From Leucaena leucocephala (lineage: Eukaryota; Streptophyta; Magnoliopsida; Fabales; Fabaceae), in the NCBI GenBank assembly GCA_037074615.1, contig CM073549.1, positions 5,647,001 to 5,711,000 on the forward strand: DNA of 64,000 nt. The letters are read 5' to 3'. Below are positions 26,323 through 36,900 of the stretch, piece after piece. Made by a program: the position numbers and the translations under genes. The first letter of the stretch is position 1. The number at the start of each line of letters is the position of its first letter. The notes beneath the pieces are model-generated. The model was not told the DNA's origin. It ran no database searches and saw nothing but the letters and a program-made list of their open reading frames with translations.

Positions 26323-27060
26323 TCTTTGCTCGAAAGATAAACAAGATATGACACTTGTGATAGCTGAGCCCGAACTTGCTCTTCAGCATTATAGTTCATT
26401 GCACGAAGCTTTGAAGCCATAAGATGGCAGTGTGTTTTGAACAAGATTTGGATGATGAGCATCACTTCACTCACAAAATCTTCCTCTAATCTTCTGGAGT
26501 TTTGTAAAGTTAACTTCTTGACTGCAACTTCTTTCCCATCCGTCGTAGAGCCCTATTCATTATGATTTAGAATTTTAATCAAGAAATTGTCATAAGAAGT
26601 TTTGCTTTTGTGGCTTTAAAAATGTAACTTTTTACATTGTATAAAACTCACTTTGAAACATGATGATATATATATTAAAATACATAAAATATCAAAAACA
26701 AAGTTACCTTATATACTGCACCAAATCCTCCTTCTCCTAGTTTATTTTCTTCACTAAAATTCTCAGTTGCAAACTTCAAATCCTTATATGGAATAAGGCC
26801 TTTCAACTTAGTTGCTCTAATGAAGTCTCCTGTTAAGTAAAGTATTTATCAAGGTCTATTCACAATGAAAGAACCAATTCATATCCCTTCATACATATGA
26901 AAGTATGCAACTTAAATATTTCCTTTTGGTGAAAAAAAAGTAAAACCAGGAAATTTTCAAGTTGTTTACCTCTATGAACTCTCCTCTTATTACACCTCCA
27001 ACAACTCCACCGATAATAGCCCACTTATTGCTTGATCCAACAAGACATGACTAGAGAACT
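26323..27060 (-). pseudogene. Captured cysteine-rich receptor-like kinase (CRK) fragment
   Basis: Minus-strand exons inside the CACTA element. 27,060-26,970 gives SSNKWAIIGGVVGGV, like a CRK transmembrane start. 26,829-26,708 (122 nt, clean splice sites) gives GDFIRATKLKGLIPYKDL, then FATENFS and the ATP-binding loop KLGEGGFGAVYK. The next exon from 26,552 gives DGKEVAVKKLTL (catalytic Lys motif VAVKKL) and EDFVSEVMLI, then leaves kinase homology after helix C and runs on to a stop near 26,323. There is no HRD or DFG motif, so no active kinase is encoded. This fits transposon capture of genomic exons with introns. Whether it is transcribed cannot be told. Confidence 0.78.
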
Positions 27061-27258
27061 AGTTTTCAAATAAGTCATATATAATTTTGGCAAATGAAAT
27101 ATTCCTTTTAAAAAGTACAAGCATGTGCATATCTATATAATATAATCAAGCCTTGACAAAAGAAATATATAACAGGAGTTTTCATAATACACAAGCAAAT
27201 AAAATTGTCATGCTGCAATAATATATGTTAAATTGTAATCCTTGAATCAATGAATATA

Positions 27259-27627
27259 CCTCCTTGGTAAATCTGAATCCTTATTGGCTTCTCCAACTAT
27301 TTGTTCCATCACTTTAATACGCAGCTTCAACTCCTTCACCAAGCGTGAGGTGCTGCTAGGTGGCGTAAACATCAAGTATGCTTTGGCTCTAATAATATTG
27401 CACCCTGGAGTCTACGCCACAAGCTACTTGCTACCTCCACAGATTTCAGAACTTGAATAAACTCACAAGTTACAAAAATGGTAAATAATAAAAATCACTT
27501 GTTTTTAGATTGAAATAAAAATCACTTGAATGCAAGTAGGGGATATCAGAGAAGAATATACCTCCTTGGTAAATCTGAATCCTTATTGGCTTCTCCATCT
27601 ATTTGTTCCATCTCTTTAATCCGCAAG
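27259..27627 (-). repeat. Duplicated short exon-like block in the CACTA interior
   Basis: A segment of about 60 bp is repeated at about 27,259-27,325 and 27,560-27,625. Both minus-strand copies read MEQI(V/D)GEANKDSDLPRR and end at an apparent splice donor (ag/gtata). The upstream part (KELKLRIKVMEQ) looks coiled-coil. I do not recognise the parent gene; it could be a transposon-encoded or a captured host protein. Confidence 0.5.
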
Positions 27628-28439
27628 TAAGGGAAGAAATTGGAGCAGGTGCTCCCACAATCTTTGATGATGCGATTCACTAAAGAAAGTAGCACAAACC
27701 TTTTCTCCAGAAATGGAAGATCCTTTCTGCTGAATTTTCTGGTTTCCTTTTTGTCATCATTGAATCCTGGAACTCCAGAACAGTAGTACGAACTTTAGCT
27801 AGGCCCAAAATGTTGACATTACATGGAAAAAAGGAGGTATTCAAAATGCTACTAGAGATGCCTATCATTTCTTATCAGAAACTTACTTCTGTACCCTACA
27901 ATTACAGATTCTTCAGTATCATTACTCTGTTTGGAACTGTAATTAATCTTGGGGACAAAATCATTTTCTTTGTAAACAACTTGTTTTGGCTCTTCTAATC
28001 CTCTAGCATTTTCTTACTCATTTTTTTGTGGTCAGCAAACAAACTGAATGGACGGAAAACGTATTTGTTTAAACGAATGGAAAAATAATGACGAGAATAT
28101 GATAAGAGGAGCAGGATTCTTACAATACTTGATAGATCTTCCACAAACTCATTCCGACCTGAAACGAAATTTACAGAATAAGAAGCGATACCAGATAACT
28201 AGATACCATATAAAATGTACATAGGACTGGAAGCAAGCATGGCGTGTGAATTTACTGTTAAAAGCGACGAGTTTAAGCCTGTCATAGAATAAAATGAGAG
28301 GAGAAAAGACAGTAAGAGAGAGCAGAGAGAGTATGAAAATCCTCTGGCGTCGACGAAATTGAATCATCGATGTAACGAGGGGGAAACAAAACTGACTCTG
28401 GCGCTGGCTCTGAAGAAGCACATATCAGAGATTCAGATC

Positions 28440-28760
28440 GCAGAGAATTTCTAGATGCTTCGATTCGAAGGAAGGAACACGGAGGCCCATCCCTAGGGTT
28501 TCAGTGATGCGCTGGGTCCCTTTTTAGTCTGTGATTCTTTGCGCTTTCTAGAGAGAGAGAGGAGACGGCGACTGGTGAGAGCGAAGTGTGAGGCTGTGAG
28601 ACAGGACGCAACGTAGGAGTGTACCACCACAAGGGTAGCCGTGAGCTCGTGAGCGTCGCCGACGCGGCTAGGGCACTGAAGAAGCAAAGAACGGAAGAAG
28701 AAGAAGAAGAGAAGAGTAAAGTGAAGAGAGGAGTGAACCTGGCGCGGTTCATATTTGAAA
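28440..28760 (-). other. GC-richer leader-like block within the CACTA element
   Basis: Base composition is clearly richer in G+C than its surroundings. On the minus strand it contains aaaccctaggg, a telobox-like motif typical of plant promoters and 5' leaders, followed by CT-rich runs. It may be a captured promoter/5'UTR. No coding homology is recognised. Confidence 0.4.
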
Positions 28761-28764
28761 ATAA

Positions 28765-30395
28765 ATTGACATTCAGCGACGACAAAATAATATCGCCGCT
28801 GAAAGTCTACCTTCAGCGGCAACAAAAATGTCGCCGCTGAAAGTCTACCTTCAGCGGCGACAAAAAGTCGCCGCTGAAAGTCTTATTTTTTATCAAATAA
28901 TTTTTAAGAAATAATTCACTTAATAAAATAACGATATTTTTGACCCAATAACTTCTTCAACTTATTAGATAATTTTTGTAAAATTTTCTCGTCAAATAAT
29001 AGCTTCTAACTATTTTTCTTAAATTTTCTAAGAAAATAGACCTTTAATTCCCGAAAAATAACTATTAAATCATTTGGTTCTCTTTTGGGAAAATAAATTC
29101 TTTCATAATTTTCTAAACTCCCAAAATACTCATTTTATGATTTTTTCCCTTCATTTTTCTTAACCTCCTTCTCTCTATCTCCTCCCCCACATTGTCTCTA
29201 ACACACAAATACTAACTCTCACGCTCATTGATACACATTTATAATATATCTCTCATGCACATACCCCTGCTTCATCTCATTCTTTCACAGACATTACATT
29301 ATTATCTATATAATCTCTCCTTACTACAATAACATATGAATTAATTATTTAAAAATGACATTATTCAATAATTTAATTTTATATATTAGATTGTTGCTTC
29401 ATACCCCTCTAAGTTTTAGAAAAAATGTATGCCGACTTTTAGCGGTCACATTTGTCGCCGCTAAAAGATACAAAAATCAGCGCTAAATCATACCTTCTGC
29501 GGTGACAGACCACAGAAACTATAGACTTTTACTATTACCAGAAAAGTGGTGCCAAAATTTTTCATTATTGACCTTCAGCGGCGACAAGGCAAGTCGCCGC
29601 TGAAAGTCTTCCTTTTACCAAATAATTTTTAGAAAATAATTCACTTAATAAAATAACGATATTTTTCCCTCAATAGCTTCTTCAACTTATTAGAGAATTT
29701 TTGTAAAATTTTCTACACAAATGATAACTTCTAACTATTTTTCTTAAATTTTCTAAGAAAATAGGCATTTAATTAAGAACTTATGTGTGTATTTTACATC
29801 TATTCTTTCTCCTGATCTCTCACACACACATCTCCCTCTCTTTATCTCCTCCCCCACATTGTCTCTAACGCACAGATATTAACTCTTACGCTCATTGATA
29901 CACATTTATAATATCTCTCTCATGCACATACCCCAACTTCATCTCATTCTTTCACAGACATTACATTATTATCTGTATAATTTCTCCTTACTACAATAAC
30001 ATGTGAATTAATTATTCAAAAATGACATTATTCAATAATTTAATTATATATTAGATTATTGCTTCATATGTGTAAGGAAAAATGAATGCACACTTTTAGC
30101 GGCGACAAATGAAGGATATAAAAGTCGCCGCTGAATCACACCTTCTGCGGCGACAATTTTTTGTCGCTACAGAAAGGTGTTGTCAAAATTTAACTTATTG
30201 ACCTTCAGCGGTAACAATGAAATGTCGTCGCTGAAAGTCTCACATTCAACGGCGACAAATAAAGTCGCCGCTGAAAGTCTACATTCAGCGGCAACAAATA
30301 AAGTCGCCGCTGAAAATCATACTTTCAGCGGCGACAACTAAAGTCGTCGCTGAAAGTCTATTTTCAGCGAAAAGCCATCGCCAAAACTTTATTTT
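28765..30395. repeat. Right subterminal arrays, internally duplicated
   Basis: gtcgccgctgaaag repeats cluster at 28,765-28,885, 29,440-29,610 and 30,090-30,370. The segment from about 28,885 to 29,420 is repeated with moderate divergence at 29,610-30,080 (shared ataattcacttaataaaat, cttcaacttattaga and cacattgtctctaac). The right arm therefore arose by a local duplication or by nesting of a related element. Confidence 0.7.
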
Positions 30396-30445
30396 TTTGT
30401 AGTGTAAATTAAATGTTTTACAATTGAGCTCGTTTAATATTAATT

Positions 30446-30519
30446 GGCCTATTAGCTCAGTTAGTTAGAGTGTTGTGCTAATAACACGAAAGTCGCAGGT
30501 TTGAGACCTGCATTGGCCA
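30446..30519 (+). tRNA. tRNA-Ile(AAU)-like gene, probably decaying
   Basis: A 74-nt cloverleaf with anticodon AAT at 30,480-30,482, loop ctaataa, and a fully pairable anticodon stem (ttgtg/cacga, one G-T pair). The T stem (gcagg/cctgc) is intact. Against it: a T-T mismatch in the acceptor stem (position 5 with 68), D-loop ttagtta where GG is expected (ttggtta), and T-loop tttgaga with T in place of the invariant C56; these would weaken the D-loop/T-loop contact and the B box. It lies antisense in the former intron 4 of lipase E, where units B and C keep truncated copies. Either a marginal gene or a recent pseudogene. Confidence 0.7.
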
Positions 30520-30849
30520 ATGTTTGTTGTTGTTACTGAGTTTTTCCAATATCTTTTTCATGAACTGATATGAAAATATGCATAATATACTCTTTTTTAT
30601 TGTAGTTTGAAATCACCCTTTTATTAAAAAAAAAACGAGTTGGGTCTCAAAGACATCAAAAAATGCCCCACTGCTTAAAAAAAGGTCATAGATATATTTA
30701 CAAATTATTAACAAACAAATTCGAACATATATGTCTTTACAGTATGAGTTGTATTCTTACCAATTAAAACCAATATTAGCTTAGAAATCAATTTCTTTTA
30801 TGTTGTTGATTTCAAATAATAAATAAATAAACAAGCTAATTAAAAAGCA

Positions 30850-30930
30850 AAGGATTGGTGGTGATATTGTGCTTACCAAACATGTCATGTGCTGTGAAAA
30901 ATATGTCATACTATTCATAGGACCATATAA
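30850..30930 (-). pseudogene. GDSL lipase copy E, exon 4 remnant
   Basis: Matches the 3' end of exon 4 and its donor (gatattgtgcttaccaaa, then the complement of DKF and the GPLD region), with internal disruptions. The rest of exon 4 and exons 3-1 are missing; sequence to the right does not match the array until about 32,370. Confidence 0.65.
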
Positions 30931-32510
30931 AATATCGTTTAATTATTAATGAAATATATTAGATATAACGTCCCAGAGAAGGAGTTAGCATGTGGAGTGA
31001 AATAGTTGGATAACTAATTCTATGTACAACTGTCAACTGACGTATGTGATCGCTTTTTGATAAAGTTTGGTTTAATTTGCCCTCTGTATTTGCAGCTGCA
31101 GCTAAAAGTGATATCATGTAAGATGTCATATTTTTTAGGTTAGTTTTGTTTACTTGGGATCTCTTAAGCCTGAATTATTCTATGGTTATTTTATAGAAAC
31201 TCTTTCCAAGTTTTGAACTTGCACTCAATCATCTCTCTATCCTTCTATAAAGGTAAACATTTCTTTTTGAATATGAAAGTTGGCAAGTTGATATGCCAAT
31301 AAAAGTAGAGAGAGAAAGAGAGGTATGGTGGGTTCTACTTGACACATGAGACCTATCAGAACTTTTCAATCTTTCTCTCTCCACTTGTATGATGTTGGTG
31401 GGATTGCTTCTGTAAAAAATACAAGAAGAGATGGAGAAGAAGGTTATGTATAACGTCTTCAAGCTACGCACAGTATTTTCCTTTAGGTTTAATTTGTCTC
31501 CACCTATTCTTCTCATATAGGGTGCAATGTGGGTTGACCGTTGATTTTTCTACAATATACAATGAAGACCTTTGAATATGGATTGTACTTTTAATGCTCA
31601 AGCCAAGACAACAATAATTTTTATAAAATAATAATTTGATTTTATCTCTATATTCACTAAAAGACAAAGATAATGAGTTTAATTTTGTTGTGCGTCTCTT
31701 GTGAGAGACGAGAGACGGTGATGAGTATTTATAAGCTTTGAAGCGATGCCTCTTGAAGCAATATATTTTTAATTAGAAAGTCATAACTATATATTGAGAT
31801 TTATTATAAACGTTATATGTTGATTAATTGAACCTTATATGTTAATTCATGAACGAATATAATTAAATAAGTAGTAGTTATTTTTTATGAAGAGTAACAA
31901 CTTTTTAGGGTTATAACTCCCTACACAACCCTTCACATAAATTTCTTAAATTATAAAAATATAACTTTCAAAAAATCACATATCTTCATTTTAAAATATT
32001 CTATAACATATCTGTACCTTGAGAGAATCCTCCCCTATAATTTTACTGTAGGGTAAAAGTTTCATTTGGTAAAAGTAAACTGCGAAACATATGTATTCTT
32101 CAATCTTTGTCTAATCATCTTTACAGATGAATGATTTCATTAAAAGTGATTGTTTCATACGTTTTAGCTTATGCGATTCAAACGCATAGTGCACTGTTGC
32201 TTGAAGCTAAGGGGAAGAGTCATGTAATAAAAAAAGTTATTGATTAAGGTGATAAGCAGTTTAATCAATAACCCGTAAAGAAGAAAATAAAAATTTAAAT
32301 TCAAATATTAAAAGAAGAAGTAAAAATATTTTATCTCTAAACCTCAAAATGAATTAATAATCTCAAGTCAATTAAATAAAAAAATAATGGCTTTTCCACA
32401 ACATATATCATTCCAAAACTTTAAATAAATTCAGCATTTTCATTATATATATATTAATGTCAATTACAATAATATCATCACAATATATTTTAATTATGCA
32501 AAAAAGCTAT
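30931..32510. other. Spacer between lipase remnants E and D
   Basis: No supportable gene. Short open frames here lack domains. From about 32,370 the sequence is again the 3' flank typical of array units. Confidence 0.5.
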
Positions 32511-34800
32511 TCATTGATTGATTAGGGCATCAATTGGGGGACGAGAAGCCAAGAATATGGTATGGTATGCCTTCTGGGAGGGATGTATTGAATCCCAAAA
32601 GAGATGCTTTGATGGATCCGAACAAACTTCACAATATCTGTTGCAAAGAAATGTTGCTTCTACGTATCCACTTCCACAACAACCACTTTCAACCTCTTCA
32701 AATCCTACCACAAAATAAAGATATAATAAAATCTATTATACATGTATAGAACTATTCTCAGATCAAGAACGTACGATACAATCTATTTCTTTAACTTAAT
32801 ACAATATATGGAAAATCATTACTTTTTTATTGAATACATTTTTTGATTGGTTTTGCTGAATTGAGTTTTTCTACTCAAACATCAATCTTTTCAACCTAAG
32901 TAGAAGGTTACTTTTGCCAGACTAAATCTTCTACAATTGAATTCTTTCATTATTAACGAGACCTGCAGGGGACAAATTTTGATTTTTAGGATAAGATGTG
33001 TTATTGTAGTTGTTAAGTTTTTTTATTATCATTTTCAACAATAGATATCTAAATGCTTATTAACTCTTTGCATCTTAAAAAGCATTTATAAAAGATATAT
33101 TTACAGTGACCAAGAAAGTCCTCTCAGTAATAGTAGGATTCAAACATGTCTTTATAATGTATGAGTTGTATCTTTTTGATACTATCAATGGCGACTACTC
33201 ATTTGAGATCCAAAGGGATTTAACAAGACTTTACACCACTAGACAAACTTGGTGTTGATAAAAATTAACTAGCTAGATAAAAGCAAAGGAGCGATGGTGA
33301 TTATTTTGCTTACCAAACTTGTCATGTGAATGAATCATACTGTCCAAGGGACCATAAGTGTCAATGTAAGAGATCTTAAGGCCAGAATTAGAGATGTTGA
33401 TTTGCATCAAACGAAGCTCATGTTGAAGCATAAGGTTGTAATCTCTTGCAGCAGAGGAATACTTGTCCATACAACCTCGTTCCACAAAGGCATTATCAGA
33501 GTGTAAGGAAGGTTATCATTATAGGCAAACATCCCATTGGAGGCAATCCAGCCACCAGAAATTTTCTACCACCTTCTTCCCATAAGTTCTGCATAATTAA
33601 TTAATTAATTCATGCCTCACATGTCACATTCAATAAAAAAAAATTACTCCTACATTTGCATTAGAAAGACACAAAAATCCCCTAAATCTGCAACTCCTAA
33701 GGTACTAGTTTGGGAGCAAATTAATTTTGTAGCAAAATTATCTAAATGACCTTAATTTAAATAAAAAAGAACAGGAAATAACAATGATAGTTTTAAGTAA
33801 CAATTTTAATTAACTTATTAAATGATAACAATTACTAAGACAATGACAACTAATTTTAATGAAATTTCTTGCAAAATATAAATCACAACAATTTGACAAA
33901 TACTCCCTTCGATCCATAATATAAGCTGTGTTATATATTAATTTCATGGTCCTAAATATAAGTTAGTTTGTAAAAGTTTGTATAGCATCAAGATCTTTAT
34001 TCCAAATATGTCCTTCTTCTGAATTTCCAATGAGGGGATAAAGAGTAGATATTTTTTTAATTTATTATATTTATTACAGATAACGAATGGAAATCGGAAC
34101 AATTTTTAGAAAACTTGAATGATGCAACTAACTTTTCTTGATCTTAGTTAATTAGTTATAAAGGGCTTATATCATGAACCGGTGGCAGTAACAACTTTAA
34201 CTTATCAGTAATAACTAATTTTACTTAAGGTAATTAGGTCATTTCATTTAAAAAAAAAAACTTAATTTTAGAATAGTCTTTAAGGATCTCATAGGATTTA
34301 AACATTTTGAAAGATCATTTTGAAATTCCCATATTTCGCGATGCTCCTTATATGTCTTTCTCTTTTACACACACATATATTATGTCACCTCACATATGAT
34401 CAATTCATCCCTATGGACCATCTTTATGAAAAGAAACAGAACTACTTTAACCATCTTTATATGAACAGCAAACTCTTTAACCATCTTTGGTAAAAATGAG
34501 TAGTTTTCACAAGAATCCAAATATGTTTGTTTGTGTGTGATGGAATGAATGACGGAGGAGGCAAACCTGAACGAATTGTCTGACATTTTGAAGAACGAAT
34601 TGCTGATAGGCCAAGAGTGTGTCGCCATTTCTTCGTATTGGAAGTGTAAAATAATTAACAACGAAATCATTTGTACCAGCACTTATGAAAAATACTGCCT
34701 CCTTCATATGTTTCTCAACTCTTTGCTTATTCCCAAGCACTCTCTCCAATCTCTTCTTGCATAATGCATTCTTTCAAATATTCCAATTGCTAATCACATT
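32511..34800 (-). pseudogene. GDSL esterase/lipase copy D, broken
   Basis: Three exons remain: exon 5 (32,511-32,704) is open with CCGSGYVEATFLC and WDSIHPSQKAY; exon 4 (33,314-33,588) is 275 nt instead of 271 because of a 4-bp insertion (gtaaggaaggtta against tttaaggtta) that shifts the frame after the LPPMGCLP region; exon 3 (34,567-34,800) is 234 nt, with a 7-bp insertion and a 10-bp deletion that scramble its first residues but restore the frame, keeping SAGTND. Exons 1 and 2, with signal peptide and Ser nucleophile, are absent: the collinear stretch is replaced by unrelated DNA at about 35,220-35,685. No functional protein can result. Confidence 0.88.
32955..32972 (+). pseudogene. Scrap of the intronic tRNA-Ile in lipase D
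   Basis: cgagacctgcaggggaca resembles the T arm and 3' end of the tRNA-Ile copy; nothing else of the tRNA is left. Confidence 0.45.
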
Positions 34801-35219
34801 CTGCAATCAATTATTAATGCATATCAACACAACAAAAACCAGCAAAAGGAAAAAAAAACAAATGATATAAGTGAGAATAACCCAGTTTCATATGCAAAAG
34901 TTGAAAACAATTTATTGAAAAAAATTTCAAAGTTTAGTCAAAGATTCCAAAGTTAATAACTTGCAAAAGCTATTTGAATTCCAAATTTTGGGTCCAACAA
35001 AAGCAAAAGCGATCGCACATATTTATATATATAGGATCAAAAAGCAGGATCACAACTCAAAACTTAAGATGATCATTGATTATATATATATATATAAAAA
35101 AAAACTAAATATTTGATAATAGGATCTAGTAAATAGTAATTGTATATATATATATATATATATATGACTACTGAGGAACTTGTTTCATCATTTTTAGGAA
35201 ATGAAGCCAACTCCACCAT

Positions 35220-35685
35220 TTCACATCATGGCCTCACTCCATCTCCTACCTCTACTTTACCCAATTGTGATATTCACAATCTCCTCAGGTCCACACAAGG
35301 TTGAACTATCTGCATGAAAAAGGTTAAGATTCGGAGGCATAAAACTTGTATTGCTACAATCTTTCTAAAGAGGAATGAAGTCCAAACTCTTAAGATTGAT
35401 GCTACACTGGGTAATCCAATTTGCCTCATCCCTTGGCGCTTCCTTAAAACACATATCTGTCATTACATATGAGAGGAATTTGCTCAATGGTCTTCAGATT
35501 CACCCGATTTCCAGCAGCACCTTAGGAAAAGATACGGATTTGCTGCTCCAATCTTTTTCTAGTTTCTCTTTTTATAAAACTGATGTGCTTTTAATTTCCC
35601 CCTCCCTAGATCCTACTATTCCAACTTTAGTTGTATAACTATTCTTATTATATATAATTGATCTTTTTATAAAAAAAATTAAGAA
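35220..35685 (+). other. Unidentified insert replacing exons 1-2 of lipase D
   Basis: Flanked left by intron 2 sequence (35,166-35,216 matches 12,916-12,965) and right by upstream-unit sequence (from about 35,686 matching 13,680). It ends in a short A-run after attgatctttttat, suggesting a processed or LINE-type insert. One plus frame contains EEFAQWSSDSPDFQQHLRK after a stop; I do not recognise the source. The 87-codon open frame at 35,375 is not supported as a gene. Confidence 0.5.
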
Positions 35686-36495
35686 AAGTTTTATATTCTT
35701 TGATTATAATAGAGTACTGAAGACATCATATTTTGAGGAAGTGAGGAACATTATATTTTCTAATTATAACATAATTAATTAATAAATGCAAAGTATTTTT
35801 TGCGAATATTTTAATATATTTATCACACAATGGTATATAGGCATTTTCACTTGAAATAAAGTTAACAAGCATATGTTTCATATAATATTTTGTAATAACT
35901 AAGGAATGATATGGTATATTTGATTAAAGTGAAGAAAGTTAGACACCGAGTTTGGCTTTTCTTGCATGAATGGATTTTGATGTGTTTAACTACTGAAACT
36001 GACATATCTACCCTTCTTGCTTCACACTAATCTTTTATCTTGTTGTACTAATAGGTAATATATTAAAAGAAAGTTAAATAAATCGTAATAACAAGTGAGT
36101 ACTATATTAAATGTTAAATTTTCCGTTTTAAAAATTTACATAAAACTCTTTCAAACAATATTAATAGAATTTGTGTATAAATCTAGCCAATCTAAATTAT
36201 TTACTTTAAAATGTTTTTTAAAATTCGATAACATAACAATTCCACAAATAATTTCATCCCAATACTTACCCTTATAGCCTTATATGGTTTTACTCTAAAC
36301 AATTTGTAAACAAATACTACCTTGAATTAGTTACTTGTTGGCCTAACAAGGAACAAAAGCCTTAATTTAGTTATGGTTGTCGGTAACATTAACGTCATCC
36401 TCACATGGGCCGTTAATAATGGGCCTGAGAAATATAAACAGACCCATATTTTTTAAACTTGGGCTTCTTTCTGACCATTTGTAATAAAATGATCA
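35686..36495. other. 5' flank of unit D
   Basis: No gene. Collinear in patches with the upstream regions of lipases B and C (for example the ggcttttcttgcatg block near 35,950 and the gggcctgagaaatat block near 36,421), but with deletions. Confidence 0.5.
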
Positions 36496-36636
36496 CTATC
36501 TTGAGTTTGAACCTTGACGTATGCAGAAAATCTCCGTTGGGAGACTCATCCACCATAGCTAGGTACGCGACGCGGGTCGGATCTGAATGTAGTCGGGGCA
36601 AAACTCCGGTAAATCGGGTTGGCATTAAAAAAAATA
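36496..36636 (+). mobile_element. SINE, family S1 (5' truncated)
   Basis: S1 body from the B box onward (gagtttgaacc) to a short A tail. It interrupts a site that is continuous in units B and C (about 15,545 and 23,590). Confidence 0.75.
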
Positions 36637-36680
36637 CAACTTGGATCTTGTACCCAAAAACGAAATACAACTCTTGGATC

Positions 36681-36900
36681 ATTTGAGGCGTATTCAATCT
36701 CTGGGGAGTACCACTTTATTGTGGTTCTAATCGCGATACTTGGGGAGGCATCCTAACTCTTAGGTGCCTAGGTTTATGCCTGAGGGTAATAGACGGCTCG
36801 CCCTGCCCAATATTAATATTGTCTAGAAGAAAGGGAAACTTAGCCCTGTCCTTGGATCGTAGGTGAGTTCAACCCCTTTCCAAAATTTTTTGTACCAAAA
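36681..36900 (+). mobile_element. SINE-like element, family S2
   Basis: Contains gaggcatcctaactc and taatagacggctcgc and ends aaaattttttgtacc. Flanking aaatacaac..ttggatc repeats (about 36,663-36,680 and 36,903-36,919) suggest a target duplication with a 2-nt difference. Confidence 0.7.

Larger units (their letters stand above)
25675..30404. mobile_element. CACTA (En/Spm-like) transposon carrying gene fragments
   Basis: The right end reads ttttttgtagtg, the inverse of a CACTACAAAAAA terminus; the left end reads tctacaaaaaaa, the same terminus with its first bases altered. A 3-bp duplication taa flanks the element (25,672-25,674 and 30,405-30,407), and lipase units B and C read straight across this site. 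Both arms hold many copies of a subterminal motif (cagcggcgacaaa and its complement gtcgccgctgaaag), as CACTA transposases require. No transposase is visible, so it is non-autonomous. The interior holds receptor-kinase exons (26.3-27.1 kb), two copies of a short coiled-coil-like exon (about 27.26 and 27.56 kb) and a GC-richer leader-like block (28.45-28.7 kb). Superfamily assignment rests on termini, 3-bp duplication and subterminal repeats. Confidence 0.82.

Noticed and set aside
26323..27060. A functional receptor-like kinase gene
   Set aside because: Kinase homology stops after helix C; HRD, DFG, ectodomain and signal peptide are missing, and it lies between transposon arms.
28501..28840. 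Overlapping frames at 28.5-28.8 kb as a gene
   Set aside because: The region is GC/CT-rich leader-like DNA inside the CACTA element; translations are Ser-rich with no homology and run into subterminal repeats.
28765..30370. CRISPR-like regular repeats
   Set aside because: Repeats alternate in orientation with irregular spacing in a plant nuclear context; they are transposon subterminal repeats.
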